Below, in pieces: positions 8,963 to 17,893 of a stretch of 64,000 nt of DNA. The notes below the pieces were generated by a model. That model had not been told where the DNA came from, did not search any database, and worked only from the letters and a program-made list of their open reading frames with translations. A program made the position numbers and the translations under genes. The stretch is from Bog-756 sp963699085 (GTDB lineage Bacteria; Actinomycetota; Acidimicrobiia; Acidimicrobiales; RAAP-2): positions 496,001 through 560,000 of the forward strand of contig CAVOTH010000004.1 in assembly GCA_963699085.1 (NCBI GenBank), written 5' to 3'. Every line of letters begins with the position of its first letter. Within the stretch, counting starts at the first letter, position 1.

Positions 8963-10128
8963 AGTCGTTCTCCTCCGAGTGCCACCAGGGGCACCAACAT
9001 CTCGTCGGTGGTCAGGGAACCGTGGCGACAGGCCAGCCGGTTTTCCCCGGTGTCGGCGGGGTCCATGAAGGCCAGGGGCGCGTAGGGGATCAGGGCGACA
9101 TCCCCCAGCCGCGACGTCAGGTTGGCATCGAGGGGTCCACCGAACCACCCCTCGTCCACGAGCTGTTCCCGGCGTCGGACCCAGGTGGTGTCTCCGTAGC
9201 ATTCGCCGAGTGCGTCGGCGAGTTCGTCTGTGGCACCGGGCCGGGCATGGATCCAGCGGAACCGCCCCTCTCCCGAGAAGAACCGGACCATGGACATGAC
9301 CTCCCGATGGAGGATCTCCACCCGTGGGCCGACGTCGATCTGTCCGTGGTCTGCCGTCACCACCAGGACGGCCCCGGCCGGGAGTACACCGACCAGGTCC
9401 GAGATCATCCGGTCGACGGCGCGCAGTTCGGCGTCGTAGTGGTCGCCCAGGCCGTGCGCGTGGGCCACCTTGTCGATGCCGTCGTAGTAGGCGTATACGA
9501 ACGGCTCGCCGGCTTGCAGGAGGTGACCCACTTCGAGGGGTAGCGACGACGGCACCTTGTAGCCGTGGAGCGGGGATTCACCGAGATGGGCGGCGGTGAA
9601 CCCGGTGCCTCCGAACTCGTCCTTCGACACCACCGGAACCGGTCGGGACGACCCGGCGAACGACGGGAATGGCTGGAATGTGCAGGCGGGGACGGACTGA
9701 CGGGCATCGTTGTCCCACCCGCTGCCGAGGGTCCACCGCAACATGTTGAGGATCTCGTCGCCGGTACCGCCCACGAGCCGATAGCCGAGGATCCCGTGGT
9801 CCGACGGCGGGCGCCCGGTGGTGATCGAGGTGAGCGCAGCAGCCGTAGTGGTGGGGGCCACCGAGGTGATGGCCCGGTCGATTCCCTCGGCGGCGGACAA
9901 GGTAGGGACGAGAGAAGATCGTGCCCGTAGCTGTTCCCAGCCCAGGCCGTCGATCACCAGCAGTACCACCTGGGCGGCATGACTGGCCGACTGGGGCATC
10001 CAGTCCTCGATCGGATCGGGAGCGGTCGTCACGCCGAGGAGCCGGGGCACCACGTTGGTGATGCACCCCGATCCGTAGTCGGGCAGTAACGGCGCGACCT
10101 GGTCGACGGAGAGCTGGAGTCCGGGCAT
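8959..10128 (-). CDS. Alkaline phosphatase superfamily phosphodiesterase
   Basis: A 389-residue protein of the type I phosphodiesterase/nucleotide pyrophosphatase group. Metal-site motifs are in family order: VVLLVIDGLGWEQL (Asp), SVAPTTTAAALTSITTG (catalytic Thr), YAYYDGIDKVAHAHG (Asp and His), VVTADHGQIDV (Asp-His), and a late CRHGSLTTDEMLVP (His). No signal peptide is evident, so it probably acts in the cytoplasm on phosphodiester or pyrophosphate bonds; the substrate is unknown. ATG 10128 is preferred: a TACAGT box lies 8 nt upstream, and the Nterminus then fits the family. It is followed by bpa with a 4-bp overlap. Confidence 0.88.
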   Translation of the reverse strand: MPGLQLSVDQVAPLLPDYGSGCITNVVPRLLGVTTAPDPIEDWMPQSASHAAQVVLLVIDGLGWEQLRARSSLVPTLSAAEGIDRAITSVAPTTTAAALTSITTGRPPSDHGILGYRLVGGTGDEILNMLRWTLGSGWDNDARQSVPACTFQPFPSFAGSSRPVPVVSKDEFGGTGFTAAHLGESPLHGYKVPSSLPLEVGHLLQAGEPFVYAYYDGIDKVAHAHGLGDHYDAELRAVDRMISDLVGVLPAGAVLVVTADHGQIDVGPRVEILHREVMSMVRFFSGEGRFRWIHARPGATDELADALGECYGDTTWVRRREQLVDEGWFGGPLDANLTSRLGDVALIPYAPLAFMDPADTGENRLACRHGSLTTDEMLVPLVALGGERL

Positions 10129-10136
10129 CGGGTCTG

Positions 10137-10142
10137 ACTGTA
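10137..10142 (-). promoter_or_regulatory. Putative leaderless -10 box (TACAGT) of the phosphodiesterase-bpa operon
   Basis: TACAGT on the minus strand, 8 nt upstream of the ATG at 10128. The placement suits a transcript starting at or just before the ATG, which would also serve bpa. Confidence 0.45.
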
Positions 10143-10216
10143 GGCGAGATGTCCCGGGGGGCGGCAGGCGACGCCACAGGGTGGCGGGGATCCGACGGGT
10201 TCCTGATCCGTGGCGA

Positions 10217-10939
10217 CTAACTGCGGGGTAGGAGGGCCCGGATCGTCTTGTAGCAGTGGCCATCCCGGGGTGAGCTCACCGCCGCCACCAGGTAATGGGG
10301 CTTGAACCCGAGTGCCGAGGCGAGGTCCTTGCCCTGGAGCCGGTCCCGTCGGGCGACGTCGAGCGTCCGCTCGAGCTGGGGGTCCTCGACCGGGAGCCAA
10401 TTGTCGCTCCGTCCCCAGCCGAATCGGACCCACGCGGTGCGGTCACCGATGCGACGGAACAGCACTGGGCCCTTGGAGGGCTCGATCAGGGCGAGTGAGG
10501 GTCGGAAGCCCTTGAACTCCCAGTAGGGGGCCGCCGCCCCCGGAAAGCCCAGCACGTGGTCTTCGACCGGAGCGGCCAGCTGGTGGAGCAGGTGGCGGAC
10601 CTTGCGGCCGTGGAGGGTGCCGAGGTGGCGGGGGAGCCCGGTGGCGGTGACGGCCTCGGGTTGGGCCAGGTCGTCGCGCTCCGGCTCATCGGCCAACCGG
10701 GTCTCCACCACGTCGAACGGATTGAGGTCGGGGCCGTGGTCGTCGGGCCAGTCGACCCGTACCCGCACCAGGGCGCCCGAGGCCAGGTCCACCCCGGTGG
10801 TGTCCTCCTCGTGGCAGGCCAGGACCAGGACGGTGAGCGACGTACCGCCTTCAACGGCGATCTGATCGCGGTGCTTGACCGAGCGGGCGACATCGCGGGC
10901 CGTCCCACTACGCGGGGTGCGTGCGGAGTGTGCGGCCAT
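10217..10939 (-). CDS. Conserved hypothetical protein
   Basis: A 240-residue soluble protein of unknown function; I do not recognise the family. The N-terminal third reads like a small beta domain (TSLTVLVLACHEEDTTGVDLASGALVRVR). The rest contains VLGFPGAAAPYWEFKGFRPSLALIEP and a basic segment ERTLDVARRDRLQGKDLA near residue 200. There is no signal peptide or membrane segment. The start is uncertain: ATG 10939 is used here, but ATG 10969 would overlap the end of the upstream DUF255 gene by 14 nt. It follows that gene closely, suggesting co-transcription. Confidence 0.7.
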   Translation of the reverse strand: MAAHSARTPRSGTARDVARSVKHRDQIAVEGGTSLTVLVLACHEEDTTGVDLASGALVRVRVDWPDDHGPDLNPFDVVETRLADEPERDDLAQPEAVTATGLPRHLGTLHGRKVRHLLHQLAAPVEDHVLGFPGAAAPYWEFKGFRPSLALIEPSKGPVLFRRIGDRTAWVRFGWGRSDNWLPVEDPQLERTLDVARRDRLQGKDLASALGFKPHYLVAAVSSPRDGHCYKTIRALLPRS

Positions 10940-10955
10940 CACGGAGACCTGTCTA

Positions 10956-13014
10956 TCAGTTCGACCCATCGAGCTGGCCGGCCAGGGTGGTGATGTCGCC
11001 GGCCGGCACCCGGCAGGAGTAATTGCGGCAGACGTAGGCCAAGTCGGGCGCCCGTCCGTCCCACAGGGGGGAGTCGGTCGGCTCACCCCAGGCGAGCACG
11101 GCATCGGGCCGCCAGGTCCGCCGGTACTCCGCCACCAGGTCGGTGCGGTCACCGGTCACGACGACCTCGGTGCACCCACCGGCCAACAGGTCGGCGGTGA
11201 GGACGGTATGGGCGAACGCGGTCGGGTGGCGGACCAGGAGGTCACCGATGAGGTCGACCACCCGTCGGGCGTGCTCGGTGTAGGTGGCGACCCCGGTCAG
11301 TGCGCCCAGCCGGGCGAGGGCGAGGGCCGCCACGGCGTTGGCCGACGGGGTCGCCCCGTCCAACACGTCCTTGGTGCGCACGATGAGCTGTTCACCGTCT
11401 GACGCGGTGGTGAAGAAGCCACCACCCTCGGTGTCGGCGAACCGGGCGATGAGGGCGTCAGCGGTGTCGGTGGCGCGGTTGAGCCACACAGCCGTACCGG
11501 TCAGCTCGGCCAAGCGGGTGAAGCAATCGATCAGCCAGGCGTGGTCGGCCGCATAGGCGAGGTGGCGGGCACCACCGTCGCGCTGCCAGCTCCGGAGCCA
11601 CCGACCCTCGCCGTCCACGAGGTTGCGACAGAGGAATTCAGCTATCCCGACGGCGGCGGTGGCCCAGGAGGTGGAGCCGACCGCGGCAGCGGCCTCGGCC
11701 AGGGCGGAGGCGTACATGGCGTTCCATTCGGTGAGCACCTTGTCGTCGAGGCCGGGTCGCACCCGCTTCGAACGTGACGCCAGGAGAAGGTGGCGACCCA
11801 GCTGCACCGGTGGGGGACCGCCCAGGGGCGCACCCACCGGACGCCGCAGGATCGTCGACCCTTCGAAGTTTCCGGAACCTGTGATGTCGAACCAGGCGAG
11901 AACGTCGTCGGCGACCGGATCGACGTCGGGACCCTCCTCGCCGCCCGTCCCGACGGCTTCGCGGACCTGGTCGGGAGTCCAGACGTAGAACTTTCCTTCG
12001 ATGCCCTCGGAGTCGGCGTCCTCGGCGGAGTAGGCCCCACCCTCCGGTGACGTGAGGTCACGGGCGACGTAGGTGGCGATGCCGTCCATCACCTCCCGGT
12101 AGCGCGGATCGCCGGTTACCTGCCAGCCGTGCAGGTAGGCGCGGAGCAGGCCGGCCTGGTCGTAGAGCATCTTCTCGAAGTGGGGGACCAGCCACTCACG
12201 GTCGGTGGAGTAGCGGGCGAAGCCGCCACCGAGATGGTCGTGGATGCCGCCCCCGGCCATGGCGTCGAGCGTGCGCACCGCCATCCGCTCGGCGACGTCC
12301 CCGGCCTCGGTGCCTTTGTCGCGGAGTGCTTGGCGCAGCGAGAGGTCGACCAGTGTGGGTTGCGGGAATTTGGGGAGCACGGCCGAATCCTCCCCACTCA
12401 GCGTCGAACTGCCTCCCCAACTCGGCGACCGCCGGGGTCACCAGGTCGACGGGACCGCCGTCTGTGCCATCCAAGAGTGACGGGAGGCCCGGTCGGGCCG
12501 CCATCACCGACCGCGAGCCGATGGCCGCGGCGAACTCGTCGGCCTGCTCCTCCACGTCGGCGCGCCGGTTGTCCCAGATGTCGGTCAGCGCATCGAGGAT
12601 GGTCGTGAACGATGGGCGTCCGGGAAGATCCCGCGGCGGGAAGTAGGTGCCTCCGTAGAAGGGGCGCCGGTCAGGGGTGAGGAAGACGCTCATGGGCCAT
12701 CCGCCCGACCCGGTCATGGCCTGGACCGCCTCCATGTAGACGGCGTCGACGTCGGGCCGCTCCTCACGGTCGACCTTCACACAGACGAACGAGGAGTTGA
12801 GGAGCGCGGCCACCACCGGGTCCTCGAAGGACTCGTGGGCCATGACGTGGCACCAGTGACACGCCGAGTACCCGACCGACAGGAACAGCGGTCGGTCGGT
12901 GGCCGCCGCCCTGGCGAAGGCCTCCTCGCCCCACGGGTACCAGTCGACCGGATTGTCTGCGTGCTGGCGAAGATAGGGGCTGGTTTCGTCGCTCAGGCGG
13001 TTGGGCGGGGCCAC
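10956..13014 (-). CDS. Thioredoxin-domain protein of the DUF255 / YyaL family (one frameshift)
   Basis: About 685 residues when restored, the usual size for this family. The N-terminal thioredoxin-like domain starts NRLSDETSPYLRQHADNPVDWYPW and carries a CHWC pair in SVGYSACHWCHVMAHESFEDP. The C-terminal (alpha/alpha)6-barrel domain contains HDHLGGGFARYSTDREWLVPHFEKMLYDQAGLL. Function is poorly defined; relatives are called spermatogenesis-associated protein 20 or N-acylglucosamine 2-epimerase-like. The frame breaks at plus-strand GGGG 12372-12375: removing one C on the coding strand restores GRAPKFPQPTLVDL. GTG 13014 gives the family N-terminus VAPPNRL; a 35-bp duplication covers this start. 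Confidence 0.85.
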
Positions 13015-13067
13015 CCGGCCACCGTACCGGGACGGTTGGGCGGGGCCACCCGGCCACCGTACCGGGA
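12998..13067. repeat. 35-bp perfect tandem duplication at the DUF255 gene start
   Basis: Two identical 35-bp copies, 12998-13032 and 13033-13067, beginning CGGTTGGGCGGGGCCACCCG. The copy nearer the gene supplies the GTG start and first codons of the DUF255 protein, and the second duplicates that start region upstream. The period is not a multiple of three, so the two starts are in different frames. Confidence 0.9.
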
Positions 13068-13096
13068 CCACCTCCGAGCCCGCGTGTGCCCGCCGA

Positions 13097-13102
13097 TAGG
13101 GT
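13097..13102 (+). promoter_or_regulatory. Putative leaderless -10 box (TAGGGT) of the SDR gene
   Basis: TAGGGT lies 8 nt upstream of the ATG at 13111, the spacing expected for a leaderless transcript. No clear -35 was seen. Confidence 0.4.
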
Positions 13103-13110
13103 GGTGCGCC

Positions 13111-13890
13111 ATGGAACTGCGACTCGATGGCAGGACGGCACTGGTTACCGGCGGCTCACGGGGGATCGGTCAGGCGATCGCCCACGCGTTCGTCGACGCC
13201 GGAGCCTCGGTCATGCTCTCGTCCCGAAAGGCCGACGGACTGATCGAGTCGGCGGCCGCCATCGGTGCCACCAGGGGAAGCGGCTCGGGCGACGTGGCCT
13301 GGACGGTGGCCAATGCCGGCGACCCCGACCAGGCGGCGGCAGCCGTGGGCGCCACCGTCGAGCGATTCGGCCGCGTCGACATTCTGGTCAACAACGCTGC
13401 GACCAACCCGTACTACGGGCCGATCATCGACATCGACCAGGTCCGGGCGGACAAGACGGTCCGGGTCAACCAGTCGGGGTACCTGGAGTGGACCCAGGCC
13501 GCCTGGCGGGCCAGCATGTCCGAACACGGAGGCACGGTGCTCAATCTGGCATCCATCGGCGGGCTCGCGGTGGAGGGCGGCATCGGCTGGTACAACGTGA
13601 CGAAAGCAGCGGTGATCCATCTCACCAGGCAGTTGGCCGGGGAGCTCGGCCCGCTTGTCCGGGTCAATGCCATCGCTCCCGGGCTGGTCAAGACCCAGCT
13701 GGCCCAGGCATTGTGGGAGTCCGGCGAGGAGAAGATCAGCAGGCGTTTGCCCGCCCGGCGTCTGGGCGTGCCCGAGGACATCGCCAACGCCGCGCTGTTC
13801 CTTTGTTCGGACGCCTCCTCGTGGATCACCGGAGAGACCCTGGTGGTCGACGGTGGCTCGCTCTGCATGGCCAGCGGCTCACTTTCATAG
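13111..13890 (+). CDS. Short-chain dehydrogenase/reductase
   Basis: A 259-residue classical SDR of the FabG-like group. The cofactor motif TGGSRGIG is at residues 13-20 with no acidic residue specifying NAD at the usual place; SSRKADGL after strand 2 suggests NADP(H). NNAATN follows strand 4, the catalytic Ser is in LNLASIGG, and the Tyr/Lys pair in GWYNVTKAA. The tail WITGETLVVDGGSL is typical. The substrate is unknown. It lies beside the menaquinone genes but converges on menE, so a link to that pathway is only positional. Confidence 0.9.
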   Translation: MELRLDGRTALVTGGSRGIGQAIAHAFVDAGASVMLSSRKADGLIESAAAIGATRGSGSGDVAWTVANAGDPDQAAAAVGATVERFGRVDILVNNAATNPYYGPIIDIDQVRADKTVRVNQSGYLEWTQAAWRASMSEHGGTVLNLASIGGLAVEGGIGWYNVTKAAVIHLTRQLAGELGPLVRVNAIAPGLVKTQLAQALWESGEEKISRRLPARRLGVPEDIANAALFLCSDASSWITGETLVVDGGSLCMASGSLS

Positions 13891-13916
13891 GGCAGGCCAG
13901 GATCCGACGGGCTCGC

Positions 13917-15044
13917 TCAGACCAATCCGGAGCGGGTCACCTTTCCCCCCGGGGTCCGCGGCAGGGCTTCCACGACGACCAGCTCGCGGGGTGCGGCCCA
14001 TCGGGCGATCCGCTCGGCCACCAGTTCGCGCAGCTCGTCGAGGACGGGCGGGGCGGCAGCGTCAGCCGGCACCACCCAGGCGACCACCCGCTCACCCCAC
14101 ACCGGGTCGGGGCGCTTCCATACCGCCACCTCGGCCACAGCGGGGTGGGCCGAAAGCACGTTCTCCACTGACGCCGGCCACACCTTTTCGGCCCCGGTGA
14201 CGATGACCTCGGCCATCCTCCCGAACACGGCGAGTGTGCCGTCATCGTCGAGTCGGCCTGCATCGCCGGTGGGAAGCCAGCCGTCACCGATACGGGGGTC
14301 GGAGCCGTCGCGGTAGGAGCGCAGCAGCATGGGACCCCGGACCAGCACCTCGCCCTCGGCACCGAGGGAACCGTCGCCGATGCGAATGTCGACCCCGTCG
14401 AGCGGGTGCCCGTCGTACACGCAGCCGGAGCCCGTTTCGGTCATGCCGTAGGTGGTGACGACGTTGGCCGCCAGGTCGGTCGGGGGAGCGGCCCCGCCCA
14501 ACAGCACCGACCGGTAGCCCGAGGCGTCCATCCGGTCCAGGACGGTGGCGACCAGCGACACCAGGGTGGCGCCCAGGAGGACCTGGTCCTCCACGACCTG
14601 CGGGTCGAACCGCTCGAGCACCACCAACGGGGTACCGGTGACCAGAGCCCGTGTGATGACGGAGAGTCCGCCGATGTGAGCGAGCGGGAGGCAGGCCACC
14701 CAACGGTCGCGGCCGGGGTCGACGTCGAGCCCGGCCGACGTGGCCCGGGCGGATGCTTCCACCGCCGCATGGGTGTGCACGACACCCTTGGGTGCACCGG
14801 TGGTGCCGCTGGTGGCCACCACCAGGGCATCTCCCGGCTCGGTGGGGATACCGTCGGAACGGGCGTGGAAGCCGTCGGGGGAGACGACCCGGGACGGTCT
14901 GAGCACATCCAGTAGGACGTCGGCGGCGGCCTTCGGGAGTCTGCGGTCCACGGGCAGGACAGCGTCCCCTGCGTCCCACGCCGCCACCAGGGCATCGACG
15001 AAGCCGGGTCCGGCGGGGAGATCGAGCGCTATCAGCTCACCCAT
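13917..15044 (-). CDS. menE: o-Succinylbenzoate-CoA ligase
   Basis: A 375-residue AMP-forming acyl-CoA synthetase, short as expected for MenE. The adenylation P-loop VVATSGTTGAPKGVV lies near residues 78-92, the central TYGMTETGSGCVYDG motif near 210, TGDAGRLDDDGTL near 265, and the C-terminal lysine region RTPGGKVTRSGL at the end. MenE activates o-succinylbenzoate to its CoA ester, the substrate of MenB, whose gene starts divergently 52 bp away. That neighbourhood is why MenE is preferred over a general acyl-CoA ligase. A TAGGCT box 6 nt before the ATG suggests a leaderless mRNA. Confidence 0.9.
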   Translation of the reverse strand: MGELIALDLPAGPGFVDALVAAWDAGDAVLPVDRRLPKAAADVLLDVLRPSRVVSPDGFHARSDGIPTEPGDALVVATSGTTGAPKGVVHTHAAVEASARATSAGLDVDPGRDRWVACLPLAHIGGLSVITRALVTGTPLVVLERFDPQVVEDQVLLGATLVSLVATVLDRMDASGYRSVLLGGAAPPTDLAANVVTTYGMTETGSGCVYDGHPLDGVDIRIGDGSLGAEGEVLVRGPMLLRSYRDGSDPRIGDGWLPTGDAGRLDDDGTLAVFGRMAEVIVTGAEKVWPASVENVLSAHPAVAEVAVWKRPDPVWGERVVAWVVPADAAAPPVLDELRELVAERIARWAAPRELVVVEALPRTPGGKVTRSGLV

Positions 15045-15050
15045 GCGGGT

Positions 15051-15056
15051 AGCCTA
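15051..15056 (-). promoter_or_regulatory. Putative leaderless -10 box (TAGGCT) of menE
   Basis: TAGGCT on the minus strand, 6 nt before the menE ATG at 15044, inside the short menE/menB divergent region. Confidence 0.45.
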
Positions 15057-15096
15057 GGCGACCGTACGAGCAGCGACTCTAGGAGTGAATGGTCGA

Positions 15097-16039
15097 ATGG
15101 TTGCAGACGATCAGGACGGAAGTGGGACGGCGGCATCGGAAGCGCAGGTGGGGACCGTTATCACCGGTGCGCCCCTCGATCCCGTCGACCGGTTCCGGGG
15201 GCTCGCCCTGCCGGCATGGGAGCCCCGTGGGGAGTACCGGGACATCCGGATGGACGTCGCCGACGGCATCGCCAAACTGACCATCTGCCGGCCTGAGGTC
15301 AGGAACGCCTTCCGGCCCCAGACCCTGTTCGAACTGAGCGACGCATTCAACGTGGCGCGCGACGACCCGGCTGTCGGGGTGGTCGTGCTGACCGGACAGG
15401 GCCCGGACGCCTTCTGCTCGGGCGGAGACCAGAAGATCAGGGGCGACGACGGCTATATCGGTGACGACGACGTGGCCCGCCAAGGTATCGGGCGCCTCAA
15501 CGTGCTCGACCTCCAGATCCAGATCCGGCGCCTGCCCAAACCGGTGGTGGCCATGGTGGCCGGCTACGCCATCGGTGGCGGCCACATACTCCACCTGGTC
15601 TGTGACCTGACGGTCGCCGCCGACAATGCCCGGTTCGGACAGACCGGCCCCAAGGTCGGCAGCTTCGACGGGGGTTACGGTGCCAGCCTGCTGGCCCGTT
15701 CGATCGGGCTGAAGCGGGCAAAGGAGGTGTGGTTCCTCTGTCGTCAGTACGACGCCGCCACCGCAAAGTCGTGGGGACTGGTGAACGAGGTGGTGCCGCT
15801 GGCCGATCTCGAGGCGGAGACGGTGGCCTGGTGCCGTCAGATGCTGTCGCTGTCACCGATGGCGCTGCGGATGCTGAAGGGCGGACTTCATGCAGCCGAC
15901 GACGGCCTCGCCGGGCTCCAGCAGTTCGCCGGCGACGCCACCATGCTCTTCTACATGAGCGAAGAGGGTCAGGAGGGACGCAACGCCTTCCAGGAGCACC
16001 GTCCGCCCGACTTCGGCCGCTTTCCCGCGCCGCCCGTGA
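15097..16039 (+). CDS. menB: 1,4-Dihydroxy-2-naphthoyl-CoA synthase
   Basis: Crotonase-fold MenB, cyclising o-succinylbenzoyl-CoA in menaquinone synthesis. Diagnostic motifs are FCSGGDQKIRGDDGY, VVAMVAGYAIGGGHILHLVCDLT and FGQTGPKVGSFDGGYG. ATG 15097 is chosen, 11 nt after AGGAG (15081-15085); GTG 15085 would add four residues. As written the frame continues without a stop into menA. Removing one T from TTT 16021-16023 would instead end MenB as PDFGRFPRRP at TGA 16037-16039, a natural MenB terminus that overlaps a GTG start for menA (GTGA). I annotate the separated form; a true MenB-MenA fusion is the alternative. Confidence 0.88.
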
Positions 16040-17040
16040 ACCCGGACGGGCCCCCGGGCCCGCCGCCCACCCCGGGTCCGGTCGTCAAGTGGTGGCTGGG
16101 CGCGAGGCCGCGGACGTTGCCGGCCGCCGTGGTACCGGTGGTGGTAGGGACGGCGGCCGCCCACGCCAAGCACGTGTTCGGCTTCGGGAACGACCTGGTG
16201 GTCCATGGGCCGAGGGTGGATCCCTGGTGGTGCGCACTGGGCGCGCTGGTCGTCGCCCTGGCCATCCAGATCGGCACCAACTACGCCAATGACTACTCCG
16301 ACGGCATACGGGGGACCGACAACGTCCGGGTGGGCCCGGTGCGGCTGACTGCGAGCGGCCTGGCGTCGCCCGGAGCGGTCATACGGGCCGCATTCCTGGC
16401 ATTCGGAGTGGCGGCTGTGGTCGGGCTCGGCCTGGCGTGGGCGACATCGTGGTGGATCCTACTGGTGGGCGCGGCATGCCTACTGGCCGGGTGGTTCTAC
16501 ACCGGGGGGCCCCGTCCCTATGGGTATGCCGGTCTGGGCGAGGTCTTCGTATTCGTGTTCTTCGGACTGGTGGCGACGGTCGGGACGTTCTACGTGCAGA
16601 CGCTGTGCCTCGATGTGTGGCAGGTGTGGGTGGCGGCGGGGATGGTCGGATTACTGGCCACCGCACTGCTTCTGGCCAACAACCTGCGGGACATCGCCAC
16701 CGATCGGGAGTCGGGCAAGCGCACGTTGGCCGTGCGGGTGGGGCGGCGTGCCGGTGGATGGTGCTACGTGGCGTGCAGCGGTGGACCATTCGCGGCCGTG
16801 CTGATCTGGGGACTGTTGGCCGTGACCGGAGTCGTGCACTGTCCCTGGCCGGTGCTCTTGTTCCTGCCCTTGGTGGCGGCGCCGCTGGCGGTGGCACCGT
16901 CCCGGTTGGCGCTCGGGGATGCCGAAGGACGTCTGCTGCTGCCGGTGCTCGCGGCGACGGGGCGCCTGCAGCTGGCATTCGGTGCACTACTCGCCGTCGC
17001 CCTGTGGGCGACCCTCCCACCGACGATCGTGTTCGGTTGA
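16036..17040 (+). CDS. menA: 1,4-Dihydroxy-2-naphthoate polyprenyltransferase
   Basis: Integral membrane UbiA-family prenyltransferase that attaches the polyprenyl tail to DHNA, giving demethylmenaquinone. After a proline-rich start comes KWWLGARPRTLPAAVVPVVVG, the family's opening helix. Metal-diphosphate motifs are NYANDYSDGIRGTD near residue 85 and NNLRDIATDRESGKRT near 215. About eight or nine hydrophobic helices follow. The GTG at 16036 overlaps the proposed menB stop. In the sequence as given the same frame runs in from menB, so a 647-residue fusion would be read; see menB for the one-base explanation. Confidence 0.88.
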   Translation: MNPDGPPGPPPTPGPVVKWWLGARPRTLPAAVVPVVVGTAAAHAKHVFGFGNDLVVHGPRVDPWWCALGALVVALAIQIGTNYANDYSDGIRGTDNVRVGPVRLTASGLASPGAVIRAAFLAFGVAAVVGLGLAWATSWWILLVGAACLLAGWFYTGGPRPYGYAGLGEVFVFVFFGLVATVGTFYVQTLCLDVWQVWVAAGMVGLLATALLLANNLRDIATDRESGKRTLAVRVGRRAGGWCYVACSGGPFAAVLIWGLLAVTGVVHCPWPVLLFLPLVAAPLAVAPSRLALGDAEGRLLLPVLAATGRLQLAFGALLAVALWATLPPTIVFG

Positions 17041-17081
17041 ACCCCATGTCCCCGCCCGTGATCGACTACCGGATCGAGAGG

Positions 17082-17882
17082 TCAGCCGAGGAACGAACGG
17101 ACGGCTTCTGCCACCTCGGCGGGTCGTTGGAGGTGGGGAGCGTGGTCGGCATCGTCGACCACCACATGGGAGACCGGACCGCCGAACGAATCCACCAGCC
17201 GTCGACCGAGCTCGGTGAACTTCGCATCGCAGGCGCCGGTGACCAAGAGCACCGGCATGGTCAGCTCGGACAGTCGATCCCACAGGGGCGCCTGGGTGCC
17301 GGTGCCCGCCAGTCGCAGGCTCGAGGCGAGACCAGCCGCCGTATTGGTGCACCGCTCCTCGATCGCATTGGCCGACGCCGGCACCGGGCCGAACATCGGA
17401 TTGGATACCCACCGCACGACGAACTCGGCCACCGTGTCCACGGGTGGACCCCCTACGCGCGGGTCCAGCCGCTCGGCGAGGGCCTCGTCGGACAGTCGTC
17501 GGGAGGATCGCTCGCCCGGATCGTCCAGTCCGGCGGTGCCCGAGACGAGGACCAGTCGGTGCACGAGGTCGGGACGGGCCAGGGCCAGATGGAGGCAGAA
17601 ACGGGCGCCCATCGAGTAGCCGAGATAGTCGGCCGGACCGCCGGTGGCACCGAGCAGGGCGGCCCCGTCGACCAGATCGGCCGCCACGTCGTGCGCACCG
17701 CCGTGGCCGGGGAGGTCCACCGCCACAACCGTGTGGTCTTCGCAGAGACGGGTGTCGAGCCCACCCCACACCCGGTGGGTCTGGGTGAATCCGTGGGCCA
17801 TTACCAGGGCCGGGCCGTCGCCGCGACGCACCGAGTGGAGTGTGTCACCGGTGGACTCGCCACTGCGATCTGGACGGTTCAT
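17082..17882 (-). CDS. menH: Alpha/beta hydrolase, probable MenH (SHCHC synthase)
   Basis: A 266-residue alpha/beta-hydrolase. The oxyanion HGFTQTHRVW follows strand 3, the nucleophile is Ser in LGYSMGARFCLHLALARPDLV (GxSxG), the acid is probably in VTGACDAKFTEL, and the histidine in DDADHAPHLQRP. The GFTQT and GYSMGAR motifs and the place between menA and menD support 2-succinyl-6-hydroxy-2,4-cyclohexadiene-1-carboxylate synthase, the step after MenD. A general hydrolase is possible, since this superfamily is large. It is divergent from menD with start codons 12 bp apart, so each promoter would lie within the other gene. Confidence 0.8.
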   Translation of the reverse strand: MNRPDRSGESTGDTLHSVRRGDGPALVMAHGFTQTHRVWGGLDTRLCEDHTVVAVDLPGHGGAHDVAADLVDGAALLGATGGPADYLGYSMGARFCLHLALARPDLVHRLVLVSGTAGLDDPGERSSRRLSDEALAERLDPRVGGPPVDTVAEFVVRWVSNPMFGPVPASANAIEERCTNTAAGLASSLRLAGTGTQAPLWDRLSELTMPVLLVTGACDAKFTELGRRLVDSFGGPVSHVVVDDADHAPHLQRPAEVAEAVRSFLG

Positions 17883-17893
17883 AGGAGGTGGCT

